DNA of 64,000 nt from Telmatactis stephensoni (GCA_029948255.1 JALIZF010001549.1:186001-250000); one strand, 5' to 3'. Numbered from the stretch's first letter, positions 33,790 to 45,412 are shown. Translations and numbers: made by a program. Notes: a model not told the origin generated them from the sequence alone.

Positions 33790-34085
33790 TCTACATTCCA
33801 CCATCCGCTGTGCATGACAACACTCTGCAATCGAGTTTTATTTACCAGTTAATCCCACATAGTCCGTGAGCATGCATTTTTGTTGTTGTATTGTTTCTCC
33901 TTCAATGAGCCAAATTAGATTTACGGCTTCTTTGTAACCTAGCATTCGACAGATCACGTGAGCATCGTTTATACTCCAGTAACCATAATGACTACAGACT
34001 GCTCCTGATGTCCCTTTGTACTGGATTTCTACTTGACCAACATGACTCACATTAGTTCGCATCAGGCGAACTTGAATCGCTTTTT
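33790..34085 (-). pseudogene. SRCR exon, decayed
   Basis: Minus strand: [38 protein letters not shown], then GYKEAVNLIWLIEGE. After a divergent stretch LTGK, a stop and NSIAECCH recall the TGKETSIAQCPH block. The stop and lost cysteines mark it as dead. The nearest relative is the minus-strand remnant at 46489. Confidence 0.75.
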
Positions 34086-34224
34086 TTGCTCTAAATCAAA
34101 TATTGTGGGGAAAAAAGAGCTTCACACAAACTAAGAGGCACGACGGAGCAATTGCCTTTGTGTCTTTTGCTCAAAAATGTTGCGGGGACAAAACTAATGT
34201 TTCCCATAGACGAGTCCAAAAATT

Positions 34225-34275
34225 CAAACTCAAAATTCATTACTTCCCACCAGACGAACTTTAATCGCTTTCTCA
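34225..34275 (-). pseudogene. SRCR exon start remnant
   Basis: About 14 codons (EKAIKVRLVGSN) of an SRCR exon start, the same as the remnant at about 46880-46920. Confidence 0.5.
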
Positions 34276-34295
34276 GTCAAACTGGACATCGATAA

Positions 34296-34520
34296 AATCC
34301 TGTGGAAAACGTCAATTCTGCTAAACTACTGGGAATCTACCTTGACAGCAATTTATCATGGGACGTCCATGTAGAATACACATGATTGTAAGAAAATCAC
34401 TGAGAAAGAGACTGGGACTCCTCTTAAGATCAAAGAAGTCTTCGAGTGTTTTCTTTTGTACAATATCTTCAGCTAGTGAATTCCAATCTCTAATGGTTCT
34501 TGGGAAATATGAGTATAGGT
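34296..34520. pseudogene. Two small LINE fragments
   Basis: On the plus strand 34296-34420 reads ENVNSAKLLGIYLDSNLSWD, part of an RT thumb. On the minus strand 34430-34520 reads YFPRTIRDWNSLAEDIV, the typical C terminus of a CR1/L2-like LINE polyprotein. They belong to different insertions. Confidence 0.6.
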
Positions 34521-34524
34521 GATA

Positions 34525-35135
34525 ATCTGTTCTTCATATCAAGCTTATTCTATTGTTCTGGTTGCCTTAAGGAAAACAATAGATTTTCTCACGCTTCAAG
34601 AGCTTTAGGTTCGGCACACGTTCGGCGGTCATCCGTCGACTCACCGTATGTTGCTCGTGGTCAGGCAATGAAAACAAAATCATCCCCAGTACTGGTGGCT
34701 AAGTAAATTTTGCCTCAGACGCCGGAGACCAATAATCCCCGTACCCACTGGACTTAGTAAATGTTTGACTCGTCGAAGTTGGCAGCTAAAGAATAAAATC
34801 ATCAGCAGACTTGTCTAATGGATGTTGCGTCCAGTCACAAACGTTTTCGGTTTCAACCTTCAACGTGATTTTAGTTTGTTTATTTCAAGACAAATCTGGA
34901 GCGCTTGCTTGCCGTGTCAAAGCTTTTTACCACGTTTTGAACTTCTTTCTGAAAATAATTCATGAAGTTGTGGCTTTAACAATCAATAAGTCTGATTTCA
35001 TTCACAGATCTAGAACTCAAGGAGCTTGTTTAAAATATCTTGTGATGCCGGAAACTCTCTAAACACCAAGCTTGTGATGCCGGAAACTCTAAACAACAAG
35101 TTCGTCACGCTGATTTTTGATCTTTTACCCCATCT
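34525..35135. other. Stretch without visible features
   Basis: Short frames only. A 20-odd-base direct repeat (cttgtgatgccggaaactct) occurs at 35038 and 35069. Confidence 0.5.
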
Positions 35136-35137
35136 TC

Positions 35138-35757
35138 TTAAGGTGGCTCGACTGGGTTTTGTTTGAGGCGCACCTCCGCTGCTTGATCGCAAAATGTGTC
35201 GCGGCAAAAAACTTATTTTCAAAAAAAATTCCACAGCAAATCTAGGGATAGATTAAAGTTTCTTTGACGTTTAAATCATTTTGATCGTAGTTTTCAATAA
35301 TTTATAGTGGCGGCATGGCGATTTTCATAAACCCGATTTTTTGGAAAAACTAGAGTTTTGTACAAAACCGCATTTATTGTTTCATAAAATCTAGATCAAG
35401 TTCTGCACTCTTACTCAGCTTCAACGATTTCTATGGAAGCGTTTTCGAATAAAACGCGCTTGAACTTTTACGCATCAAAAAAGTAAACAATTCCAAGCAT
35501 TCAGTTTACTTGGCCGAAAACCTTACTTTTAGGACTCTGAAAAAGCTTGTTTTGAGCTCACATTGTCGACACGTTCAATAACTGTTCGTTTGGAAAAGTA
35601 GAACAAAATTGCGTCGCACGATTTTGAGAAATCTGAATTTAGGTCAAGTTGATAGAGGTGCGCCTTTTCATCGTTTGCTTATCATTTCACTTATCTTTAT
35701 AAAAAGTTAGATAACTTAAGATTCCCTCGATATATTTCTTTCTTACTTCAGTATCAG
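35138..35757 (+). repeat. Interspersed repeat starting CTTAAGGTGG
   Basis: The same sequence appears in inverted orientation at 47140-47694 (ccaccttaag end, gaggtgcgcctc block, ccaaacgaacagttattg block, gatactgaagtta end), and a fragment borders the satellite at 25708. No terminal inverted repeat and no gene are visible. Probably a non-autonomous transposon family. Confidence 0.65.
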
Positions 35758-35892
35758 CGTTTTCACCAAGTTGTTTCTTGATCCTACACATTTCATGGCC
35801 ATTGAAGCATTGTAAGATATCCAAAATAAATTATAAAAACGTAAATTTTTAGGCCGCTTACTTCGGGTTGACGTTGTTTTGGTCGTCAAGTA

Positions 35893-36082
35893 TCTCCATT
35901 GTTCAGTTTTTTTCTGAACTTGTGAATTCCGATATGCCGCTCTTGTTTGCCTTTTGTAAACCTTCCGAAAGGCTCCGAGTATGATAATTTCAAACAGCAA
36001 TTTCAATGGCTTATATTAAAATAACAAAGGATGAGTGCAACAAGCAGAATCGGAATTCACAAGTTCAGAAAAAAAACTGGAG
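35893..36082. repeat. Inverted repeat pair
   Basis: The complement of 35895-35925 (atcggaattcacaagttcag) recurs at about 36050-36080. The arms are about 30 bp with roughly 120 bp between them. No gene. Confidence 0.6.
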
Positions 36083-36151
36083 GAGGTATAGGACAATACT
36101 TCAAATCAAAGCTAGAATCATTTTAGGGATTATAGTACATAAATTATATAG

Positions 36152-36261
36152 GAAAGTTCATTTCCCGACTCGGGAATTCCACGTTGAATTTCACGAGAAA
36201 AACGATATCGCACGAGTCGCGAAATTCAACGTGGAATTCCCGAGTCGGGAAATGAATTTTC
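36152..36261. repeat. Foldback of about 40-bp arms
   Basis: gttcatttcccgactcggga and the following gaattccacgttgaatttc are mirrored by their complement at 36221-36261 with a 28-base centre that itself contains a near-palindromic acgagaaaaacgatatcgca. Nearly perfect pairing. Lies about 320 bases past the 3' end of the recombinase gene. Confidence 0.85.
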
Positions 36262-36579
36262 CTTGAATCCCATAGCGGACACGAAAACAAAACAAAAAAA
36301 CGAAAAACGGATTCATGGGTGTGTGACTTCCGTCACGTTTGAAGAAACCTTTTCGCGACTATTGGGATAAGCCAATGAGAATCAAGCAAATTCGGAAGGT
36401 TTCATAAGTTTTATTTGAAGCTCGTGGTCTTTACATATCGCTTGGGAAAAACTGCTTTTTTCTTGTTTAAAATGGATCAGTCATCAAAATATGACACAAA
36501 AATTGAAAGATATATCAAAATGTCAAGTTAGCGACTAAATGAAGTCAATAATGTTCACAGTGGTTTGGAAAAAACGAAC

Positions 36580-38079
36580 TTAATGAGCATCGCTGTTTAC
36601 ATTTGACTGAAGGTGAACTGAAATATTTACATAGGAGTTATTAAAAGTGGCACTTGTGAACAATTCACTTACGGCCCCAGCAAGAAAACCAGAGCTTCTT
36701 CTTTCTCCTTGGACTGCTGGAAACTGCATCGTGTCAACAGGAACGATGGCTGATGCTTCTGGTTCTGGTTGTACCTGCAACGCTACGGCATTTGAGCTTG
36801 ACTGAGGTTGTGTGGTTGTGGCAGTTGGTTCTGTGAAACCTGCTAACTTATTGGACATTCTTCGTTGCTTTTCTAAGGGATTTTGGCTATAGCTCGAGAT
36901 AGATTCTGGATTTGCATGGCCTGTAAGCTCACTGATTTCCAGGGGATCAAACTCGTCGCGGAGGGCTTGAATGACTGTTTTACGGCCACTTGAATTTGTG
37001 TATTTACCTTCTAGCTCTGCACTTTTGGAGATCTTTTCCATCATCTTTGCCAGAGTGTTTTTCCCTACTGGACAATATTTATACCATATTTCAGACGTTG
37101 GGTTATCTACTGGAGTGAGGAAAAAGTTCTTTGGGGCCTTTTCTCCTTTTGGACGATGGTTTACGTATTCTACAAATGCTCTGTACGGGTCTCGCTCGCC
37201 TCCATCAGTATTTTCGTTGTATTTTCGTGCTCGCTTTTTCGAGCTTCCCTCGTCTCCCTGCCTGTTTGCCGTTTTGTATACTCAACAAACTGGTCAGTGA
37301 CGGTGAAGTCTTCAAGCTGGCAGTCATGTTGTTCTTTGAATGCTCTCATCCCCAGATGGGTTACGTTGTTCCACCATACAAGTTGGAGCAAGGCTCTAGG
37401 ACTTTTCAGGTCAATAGCGCTGGAGGTCCACATCTTCTCAATTTCATCGCTCTCCACTGGTTTTGCCGCGTTGGGCTTATTTCCAAGACCTTTTTTCTTC
37501 AAATCTTTCTTCTTCAGCGATAATATGGCGGCGACTTCTTCAAATTCAATTCCGGATGTTTTCTCTATATCAAAATTATCAGGTGCAGGAGGACATGGCC
37601 GTTCAAGGAAGTATCGACGTAAAACCATTACGGTAAGTCTGAAGTGACCCGGGCTCGTATTCTTTTCCTTTTCCATCTTTTAATGTTTGGCGTATTTCAA
37701 CAAAAAAGTGTTTGAGCAGCTGAGGGGCTTCTTTTTCGAGATTTTGTTAAGGTCAAGGTCGGTTCCGCGTCTTTCTGTATACCAAGCTTGAAGCCGACGT
37801 ACAGCTGAAGCCGTGCTTTTCTTTGTGTTTTCTGCGGTTAAACCTTCTTTGAATTTCACGAAATCATCTTCACTGAAGGGCACGATAGATGATTGTTTTT
37901 TGCTGGAGTTTTGCTTTTCTTCGACTGACATACTTTTTTGTTGCTCTTTCTTGTCGGCGTCGTCTTGTGCTTGCTAGAGTTAGCGGCTTTTTGAGTCTCT
38001 CTAAATCCGAAAATTTGAAGTTAAAATTTACTGAAATACTGTTATCCTCCCTGCTGTCGAACTGGGGAAAATCTGTCAT
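36580..38079 (-). pseudogene. Crypton-like tyrosine recombinase (KIAA1958/DUF3504-like), frameshifted
   Basis: Minus strand, at least three frames. N terminus from 38079 (MTDFPQFDSRED); a core-binding region around 37870-37690 (FVKFKEGLTAENTKKSTASA, then YEPGSLQTYRN); the catalytic domain from about 37550 (NNVTHLGMRAFKEQHD contains the first active-site Arg); and from 37185 in another frame (YRAFVEYVNHRPKGEK) to SGRKTVIQALRDEF, ELTGHANPESISSYS, with the second Arg, the His and the nucleophile Tyr. The His of the usual HxxR box (NHSGRKT in relatives I recall) is Ser here. Such enzymes cut and rejoin DNA via a Tyr-DNA bond and mobilise Cryptons. Frameshifts and the lost His argue for an inactive copy. 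Confidence 0.75.
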
Positions 38080-38167
38080 TCAGCTTTTGAGTTGTAAAAA
38101 CTGTATTGGATATGTATATTTTTTTGTAAGAACAGACTTTTATCTATCAACAAAACCGGCACAAGCA

Positions 38168-38413
38168 AAACAATCGCGGGCTACCTGTGTAAGTATGCAA
38201 TTCCACGCTGACTTATCCCTCAATATCTTTGGAAAAATATTTTCCTTTCTCTTGAAAGCTGTTGAATCTTTTTTATTGGCTTGTATTTTCATTATATATT
38301 AAACTACAGAAAATAACTATTTTTCAAACACCGATTACGAGAGGGAAAAGGAATCAAAACAGTCGTGGGCTGCCTGTGTAAGTGGGCAATTCCACGCTGA
38401 ATTCTCCCTCCTC
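38168..38413 (+). repeat. Direct repeat, two copies about 190 bp apart
   Basis: About 55 bases with acctgtgtaagt and gcaattccacgctga at 38168-38222 recur at 38359-38413 with few changes. Confidence 0.7.
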
Positions 38414-38570
38414 GATGGACTTGATAGCCAATCAGCGCGCGAGTTTCGTGTGAGCTATAGGATTCTCCAATATATTCAATATATGTATAATCTGAATATA
38501 CATATATTCAATCTATATCAATCAAGTGTTTTTGTAATTTTTTTGAAGGACTTAATGGAAGTACTATTTT

Positions 38571-40292
38571 TTATATGAATAGGAATATCATTCCAGGCCA
38601 GATCTTAGCGGCGGCGTATTTAACGCCAAATTTGCCATAATTTAAATTTTGTCTAGGTAGAAAGAAACTTTTATTTGATTTAGAACGAGTATTGTAGTTG
38701 TGTACTTGTGATGAATAGGTGAAATAGTCGGCAAAGATATCTGGTAGACAGTTCGTATTGTGTTGATATGATAGCTCACCTAGTTGAAGGTTCACTATTT
38801 CAGTCAAATATATTTAAGACATCAAGCTTCTGAAATAACGGCCTACTCGGGGCTCTTCTATCCGCGAAAGAAATAAGGCGGAGGGCACGCTTTTGGAGAA
38901 CGTGAATACGCTTAAGTTTCGATTTGTAATTGCTACCCCAAATTAATGTAGCATAAGAAACATAAGAGTAAATCAGGTTATAATAGACGTTTTTAAGAAT
39001 GTCGATGTTTAGAAAGTGCCTGGTTTTATATAGTATGTATACCAATTGTTTTAGCGATTTTTCGCGAAATGAAGTCAATGTGCGAGTCCCATGTTAGATG
39101 TTGATCAATCATATTTCCAAGAACTTTTTATGTATGAAACTCGACTTATTGGTTGTTTCATTAGCTCTAGTGCCAGATTTTGCTCAATGTCTTTCAGTTT
39201 TTGTTTTGATCGAACCAAATAGTCTTTGAAATGACAGTTAATTTATTTGCCAATAGCCATTCTTGAAGGGAGTTTAACTCATTGTTTAAAGCAGATAAGG
39301 TAGATGTTAGACTTTATGACTGAAGAACAAATTCATATCGTCAGCGATAGGTGTATGAGTTTTGTTACGTATTTTGCATCGTTTATAAAGATTAGGAATA
39401 GTATAGGTCCGAGAATTGAACCTTGAGGAACGCCATAGGATCGGAAATAGGTAGATCAGAATCCACCCCATCAATAGAAACATATTGCTTCCTGTCTTTT
39501 AAATAACTCTCAAGCCAAGCCTTAGTGCTATTGTTGATCCCGTAATAAGATAATTTGCGTAACAATAAATTGTGATCAATCGAATCAAAAGCTTTAGATA
39601 AGTCAAGAAAGAAGCCTATGGAAAAATTCCCTGCATCTATTGAGTCTATCATGATTCTATTTACGAAATCTAGAATGGCAAAAGTTGTGTTTCTCTTTTT
39701 CCTGAAACCAAATTGAAAGTCATAAAGCAGATGATTAGCTACCTAATGCTCGGTTAATAATTCGCATATTATTTTTTCAAATACTTTTGAAAGAGTTGGA
39801 AGAAGAGAAATAGGTATGTAATTGGTGACAATGGAGCTATCACCACTTTTAAAAAGTGGGATTATCTTGGCTATTTTCATCTTGTCTGGGAAAGTACTAG
39901 TCACTATAGAAGTGTTGAAAATAAAACAAAGTGGTTGATAAATTGACACGGCTATCATTAATAGATATTTTACATGAATACCATCATGACCTGTAGACTT
40001 CGAACAATCGAGGCTGTACAAGTGGTCTAAGACTTTAAAAAGTGACACGGATTGAAATTTAAGCTCAAAAGGAGAAGTATCTTAGTTTCAACCAGTTATT
40101 AGAACACAATTTACTTGGTGGTAGTTTCTTTGCTAGCGAAGGTCCTATGTTGGTAAAAAACCTATTGAAGATGTTAACAATATCAGATTTTTTGTCATAA
40201 CGCTTTCCATTGTATGTAACGTTAGAAGGGCATTTTGTATTCTTTCTCTTTTTGTTTAGTAATTCGTTAATTATTTCCCAAGTGGCTTTCAA
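38571..40292 (-). pseudogene. LINE RT relic, minus strand
   Basis: Reading from 40292 downwards: WEIINELLNKKRKNTKCPSN and FFTNIGPSLAKKLPPS (linker), CSKSTGHDGIHVKYL and IAKIIPLFKSGD (RT finger), IGFFLDLSKAFDSIDHNLL (motif A) and QYVSIDGVDSDLPISDP (near motif B), then FLNIDILKNVYYNLIYSYVS (thumb) and HNYNTRSKSNKSFFLPRQN (C terminus). The order matches a Jockey/CR1-like LINE, but several frameshifts, a deletion around motif C and stops make it inactive. The endonuclease is missing. Confidence 0.8.
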
Positions 40293-40315
40293 GTTCCCGC
40301 GAGCTTTGGCGATTA

Positions 40316-41035
40316 ATTAGTCAGTTAGGAACAACTGTAACCAGTTGATGGTCTTGGTATTGATTCCATATCCTTTCATTTTGGAGATGAGATGTCGGTG
40401 ACTGACTTAATTTATCGAAAGCCTTATACTAAAGTCCATAACTACAAGGATGTCCGTTTGGAGACCATCATGCATGTTGTTAATAGTGTCATAAGTAAAG
40501 ACAAGTAGTTGAGTCTCACATGACCTTTTGTCCCTGAATCCATGCTGTAGTGGGTCGGTAGAGTATATGGTGGTTCTTTGCATGCTTCATGATAGAACTA
40601 GTTATTGTATGCTCGATCAACTTGCATACTATGCATGTAAGTGAGATAGGACGATAGTTAAGCGGATTGTGTTTGGAGCCTTTTTTGAAAACTGGTATAA
40701 CATTGGCTCTTTTCCAATCTCTTGGCACCACACCCGTATCATATGACTTCGATCTTAAATATAGCTGTAAGTATACCAGACACGGGATTGCTTAACTCTT
40801 TCAGGACTCTTGGTGAGATGCCATCAGGGCCAGGTGATTTATGCACTTTTAGCTTATCCAGTAGATGACGTATACTCTCGCGTGTTACGTTGATTTCATC
40901 CATGATGGGATACCTAGCTGGTATCAAAGGCTGTGTTTGGTGGCGATAAGTATCTCTAGTAAACACTGAGTAGAAATGATCATTTAGCACGTTCGCTTTC
41001 TCCTTTGTATCTGATACCATTATATATCCCATCGT
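40316..41035 (-). pseudogene. Second LINE RT relic, minus strand
   Basis: Minus strand: NDHFYSVFTRDTY, then LDKLKVHKSPGPDGISPRVL, VPRDWKRANVIPVFKKGSKH, NPLNYRPISLTCIVCKLIEH, and after a frameshift a degraded motif A region near 40430. The SPGPDGI and NYRPISLT boxes differ from those of the neighbouring relic, so it comes from a different LINE. Only the RT finger and early palm remain. Confidence 0.75.
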
Positions 41036-41149
41036 CCAGTTTCAGGGAAGAGGCTTCTAGCTAGATTGTCAATTCTACGATGCTTGATGAAGGACGTTTC
41101 ATACCTGAATATTCATTGCTGAGTATACATCATCCTATTTAAAGAACGT

Positions 41150-41310
41150 TTTGCAAGAATAAAGACAAAGATTGTTTACAAGGCGCTGAATGGACCAGAA
41201 CCTTCTTACATATCAGAGCAGTTTCTATTATTCACTTGCAGATTCATTCAAAAAACACAAGAAACTTTGATAACAATCTAATACTTCCACAAGTTAAAAG
41301 ATCATTTTGC
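41150..41310 (+). pseudogene. LINE C-terminal fragment
   Basis: Plus strand: KTKIVYKALNGPEPSYISEQ followed by degraded sequence with stops, resembling the region after the thumb in CR1-like LINEs. Confidence 0.45.
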
Positions 41311-41441
41311 CAACAATCTACATTAAGACATAAATGAATGTAAATCAGTGAACTCTTTTGACAACAAACTGAGCAAAGTCGTCGATGCTTTTAAAGCTTT
41401 GGAATAATTCACATATGTATGCTTTATTTGAGAAGAGACCT

Positions 41442-41747
41442 CTAACATTTTGATGAAAAATTTTCATATATACCTCTCTGACCAAGTAGTTTATTTAGTT
41501 CGGGTACAACTCTTTTGCAAACAGGACCAGGGCAGGTTTCGATATCTCCACACAGCAATATGAGCAGATTGATAAAGCTCTTTCTGGAGTAATGAAGTCG
41601 AAACTCCGACTTGCCATGTCTTGTCAGCCACGAGCTTGAGTTAATATAGGTCTCCTGTCGAACATAAACTTCACCACTTCTTTGACACAGCCCAATATAA
41701 CTATCCGATGTTACAAAGGCATTTCTTCTTATGAAAAAAAGCAACAC
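41442..41747 (-). pseudogene. LINE N-terminal fragment with 2A-like motif
   Basis: About 100 codons on the minus strand with the block SFINLLILLCGDIETCPGP (GDIETCPGP at 41523-41549). The hydrophobic run plus GDxExNPGP is the signature of 2A-type ribosome-skipping peptides, which are known at the N terminus of some APE-type non-LTR retrotransposons. Here Asn of NPGP is Cys, which should abolish or weaken skipping. No endonuclease domain follows, so this is a short remnant. Confidence 0.55.
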
Positions 41748-42279
41748 AAAGCAAAAGAAATGTTAGAGTTGCTCTAGCCATGGCCGCCTTCGTGCCTTCC
41801 AATTAGCCAGTAACAAAACGAGCAGGGGAATGGGACCAAGTTTCTTAGATACGAGTTAATTCGCAAACAGACTTCATAATAAGAAAGAACACATAAAAAT
41901 ATGTAGGAATTGAAAATTTGATCATGTTTGAGCAAATGGAAATAGAATTATGATGTTTAAAAATTTTCTTAAAATACCGAGAATGTATGGTTTGGCTGGA
42001 CGTTTTGGCTGGACACCATCCATTTCTTTGTAATTTTAATTTGACAGAGTTTGAATGCTCATAACATTGTTTCTATTAAATCAAACTTCCCCAAACTTGG
42101 TCAGCAGGCATGTTGTATGCTACTCTTTCATGTGATGGGGTATTTTTTTGTGGAACCTTAATTGAGTTGGTTTTACAAACTTGGACCCAGTCCCTTGCTC
42201 TTTTTGTTACCGGCCTGTACAATATGTACAATATGAAGCTCTGTTTACAAAATCTTACTTGACAGTTTAATTAAGGAGA

Positions 42280-42755
42280 ATATGTTAAGAGTTGTTTTTA
42301 ATTTGCGAGACGTCGCTGTTATTTGTAATTTTGCATCTGATGAATCTTTTGTTGCTGTCGTCGTCGTCGCTGTTGTTGCTTAACTGCTTACGACTGACTG
42401 CGTATAATCACTTCAGATCGGTATATATCAATATCAGATTTTGAGTTCTTGGATTTTTTCAGACTAGTGCCTATCTTAAGTGTAAAACCAAAGTCTCCGC
42501 TATGGTAACAGACTGCACTTAACTTCCCTGCATATGTCTGAGAACTGCTTTTCATATGCGACGCAAACTATACTGTCTTTTCCTTAAAGCCATTTTTACA
42601 GACATCAAACAAAAATGGACCTTTGTCAATTTCCTTGTGTCTCGGAATCAATTGGAATATTCATTGGTCTTTTTGATGGTTTTTAATCTACAGCTGTTCC
42701 ATCAGTTCAAGTTCGCTTAACTGGAGGAACGTCACCCAATTATACCAGTATTATT
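42280..42755 (+). repeat. Duplicated intergenic block, copy 1
   Basis: tgttaagagttgtttt to cttcag (42280-42418) recurs at 47700-47830, and 42440-42620 (gttcttggatt to cttttccttaaag) recurs at 49565-49700. In the second copy the two halves are separated by 1.7 kb that starts with a MITE. A remnant of a type-b SRCR exon (AVPSVQVRLTGGTSPN) lies at 42693-42748. Confidence 0.7.
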
Positions 42756-43085
42756 TGATAGTTATATTCTCCGAGTCTCATTTTAATGATAAGCATCATC
42801 AATATTTACACAAACTGTCAATGACAATATTAGCAGCCGTAGAACAAGGATCTTAAAAATAAAAATCATTAATCAAACTGACTCTCGAATTCACAAAAAT
42901 GTTTACTTGACAGTGAAACGCCGCATGATGGTCGACGTCGTGTAGAAGTGAGAACAAATAAGCAAACAAACATATATGTAGCACAAACGTAGGCAAAAGA
43001 AGTTCAATTCACAAGACAATGTTATCGAAATTCTATTACATTCGATGTTATAGAAATCAAATAAAGTTAACTTTTTTTCTCTCAG

Positions 43086-43835
43086 AGAACAACGCCATTC
43101 AAGTTCGTCTCACGGGAACCAATGTAAAACATATTGGTCAAGTAGAAATCCTGTACAAAGGGACCTGGGGAGCAGTCTGTGATGATGGATGGGATATAAA
43201 GGATGCGCATGCTCACGTGATCTGTCGGATACTTGGTTACAAGTCAGCTGAAAATCAAATTGAGTACATTGAAGGAAAGGCATCATTTCCAATCCTCTTG
43301 ACTAAGAGGGTGTTAATGGGGTTAACAGTTACCTGAGATTTGGCCAAAAAAATAACAGTTAACTGAGATTTGGCCCAAAAATTAGTAGTTAACTGATAAA
43401 TGAAAATTTAGCAGTTAACTGATTTTTGAGTAGCATTGGGACCTTAAGGTGCAGTTAACGTGATTTTGTGTTATAGATTTATTGATTTGACCAAGGTTCA
43501 CCCTTAAATGACTTGACCTGCTGAAGTTAAGAACAATTCTAGTCATTATTTAATGTTTTTCGCTTTAAGAAATAATAGTTAATAGTTAACTTCAATAAGT
43601 TAATGATTAACTGCAATTAGTAGTTAACTGAGAATTGGTAAAAAAATTAGTAGTTAACTGATATTGGGGTACCCCCATTATCACCCTCGACTAATGTTCG
43701 ATGCACTGGAAAAGAAAGTTCGATTGCACAATGTGCTCACAATGGATGGTCAAAACATAACTGTAACAATAAAGACCATGCTGGTGTGGTTTGTCAAGTG
43801 GATAATAATGCAGGACTACCGTGCACAAAAAAGGC
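43086..43835 (+). pseudogene. SRCR exon, type a, split by a MITE
   Basis: Acceptor tctctcag, then NAIQVRLTGTNVKHIGQVEI, WGAVCDDGWDIKDAHAHVIC (with a two-residue insertion) and [20 protein letters not shown]. The reading frame is interrupted at 43306 by a 383-bp element and resumes at 43689 as CTGKESSIAQCAHNGWSKHN and HAGVVCQVDNN. No splice donor follows directly; reading continues into non-SRCR sequence and stops. The exon would be read normally without the insertion, apart from the lost donor. Confidence 0.8.
43306..43688. mobile_element. 383-bp MITE with AGTTAACTG subterminal repeats
   Basis: Ends gagggtgttaatgggg and ccccattatcaccctc are inverted repeats with one mismatch. GACTAA is present on both sides (43300-43305 and 43689-43694). 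The interior carries the palindromic agttaact motif about eight times, in clusters near both ends (for example 43353, 43388, 43418; and 43625, 43650). Clustered subterminal motifs are typical transposase-binding arrays, as in hAT elements, but the superfamily is not certain. Confidence 0.75.
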
Positions 43836-43899
43836 AGAATTGTTCAGTTTTTTGCTACAAGCATGAAAATTGGCATGATGATAGAAGGCAACATGCTGA

Positions 43900-45355
43900 C
43901 TAATTTCTGATGTAGTGCCACGCCAAAAAATCAATACTTCCAGTTTTACGCATGTGGAATTAATTTTCACTTAAAATTAAATACAATTGTTGCATTAACT
44001 AGTTGTTTCATGAAATGTGATAATTCTTTACAATTACTGTTCCTTCTACCTAACTATAGTGCCCCACCCTATTTCTTGTACTTCCAGTTTTATGTTAATG
44101 GCGTTGATTAAATTCAAAATTACTGAAAATAACCGTTTTCTACATTGCTATCACTACCATCTAATCCTATTTGGTCTAATGATTGTTGATAAAATACTTA
44201 ATTAATCATAATTCATGCATGCCCATGATGCATAGCGAAAAACCATGTGCTTTGTATATAATCCAAGATGGCGGAGTAAAATCCACAGTTTGTTTTAGTC
44301 TCTGTTTCTCTTGAGTATTAACCTAAAATCCTACCACTTTAATCAACAATGATGTATGGCCTTTTCATTTGACATGCACTGCCACACCCTAAACTTAGTA
44401 CTGCCAATATATAGATACATAGGAATACTTCAAGTCTCTCAAATATCAAAGTTATTCACCTTGTTTTAAATTCAAGGAGATAGAATAATCAGGGGACGGA
44501 TACGATTGAAACAACGCAATTTGAACAACATGCAACCATGGCAACGCCTTTTCAAAAGTACTTCCAGTAATAATACTTTGAAATTGATGATCTGGAATTA
44601 GGTTTGGGTATATGGCAATCTGACATCTTTCTGAACGTAGGGATTGCTGCATAAAGGCCATTGTCATTGCACTTTACTCGTAACAATCAATAATTCTCAC
44701 TATTTTATAATTTTCCACATAAAGAAAACCCGTTCACAATATAGTTTAATCAATTACACATGGCTGTGAAGACCCGGTCTACAGAATGTCTCCAGGGTTG
44801 ATGTAATGTGGAGCGAATATTGCGGCATTGATAGCCTCAAATCACAGACCATATCTATAGAAGTAAACAAAGTCATGGTTAACCAAAGCGTGTAGAGCCA
44901 ACAAGTACTCTTATACCATGCAACTGGGAAATATTCCTTAGAGTATTGAGCTTTTTCTTATTTTTAGCTAAAATTTTCATATTGCCCAAAAAGAAACACT
45001 TGATTTCTTCTGTCGGAGAAAAAATTAGTGTTGAACGGGAATTCACTGGATTCCTTAGGCTTTTGAGGGGTTTTTACTTTTAGCTGAAATTTGCAAATTA
45101 AAGTAATGAAGTTGCCTGAAAATATACACTTGATTTCTTCTTTTTTGAACAAGAATTAGCGTGTGATGTAGAACGGGAATTCACTGGATTGGCAACATGC
45201 ACTCAAGAGGAATCAGACTCAAGGCTTTTTTTTTCATTTGTAAGGATTGTGTCAACTATGCATTTCAGAAACTCCTTACCCGTACTCTCGACGTTTTCAG
45301 GGCACTACGTCCTAGCAAAGCAACGGCACTTCCAGCTTTCCATGACTTTTAGGAG
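43900..45355. other. Intergenic stretch with a short tandem duplication
   Basis: No gene seen. At 44995-45052 and 45125-45190 a block with acacttgatttcttct and gaacgggaattcactggatt is repeated. Confidence 0.55.
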
Positions 45356-45359
45356 CAAG

Positions 45360-45412
45360 GATTGCACAGTTGGTTAGTGCGAGAGGTCCCAAGTTTGATC
45401 CCCATCAGTGAC
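45360..45412 (+). repeat. tRNA-derived SINE-like remnant
   Basis: cagttggttagtgcg resembles an A box and agtttgatccc a B box about 15 bases on. The anticodon arm is lacking, so it is a SINE head or a deleted tRNA. Confidence 0.4.

Noticed and set aside
37131..37647. Plus-strand frames of 109-163 codons
   Set aside because: Antisense to the Crypton-like recombinase, whose conserved motifs lie on the minus strand.
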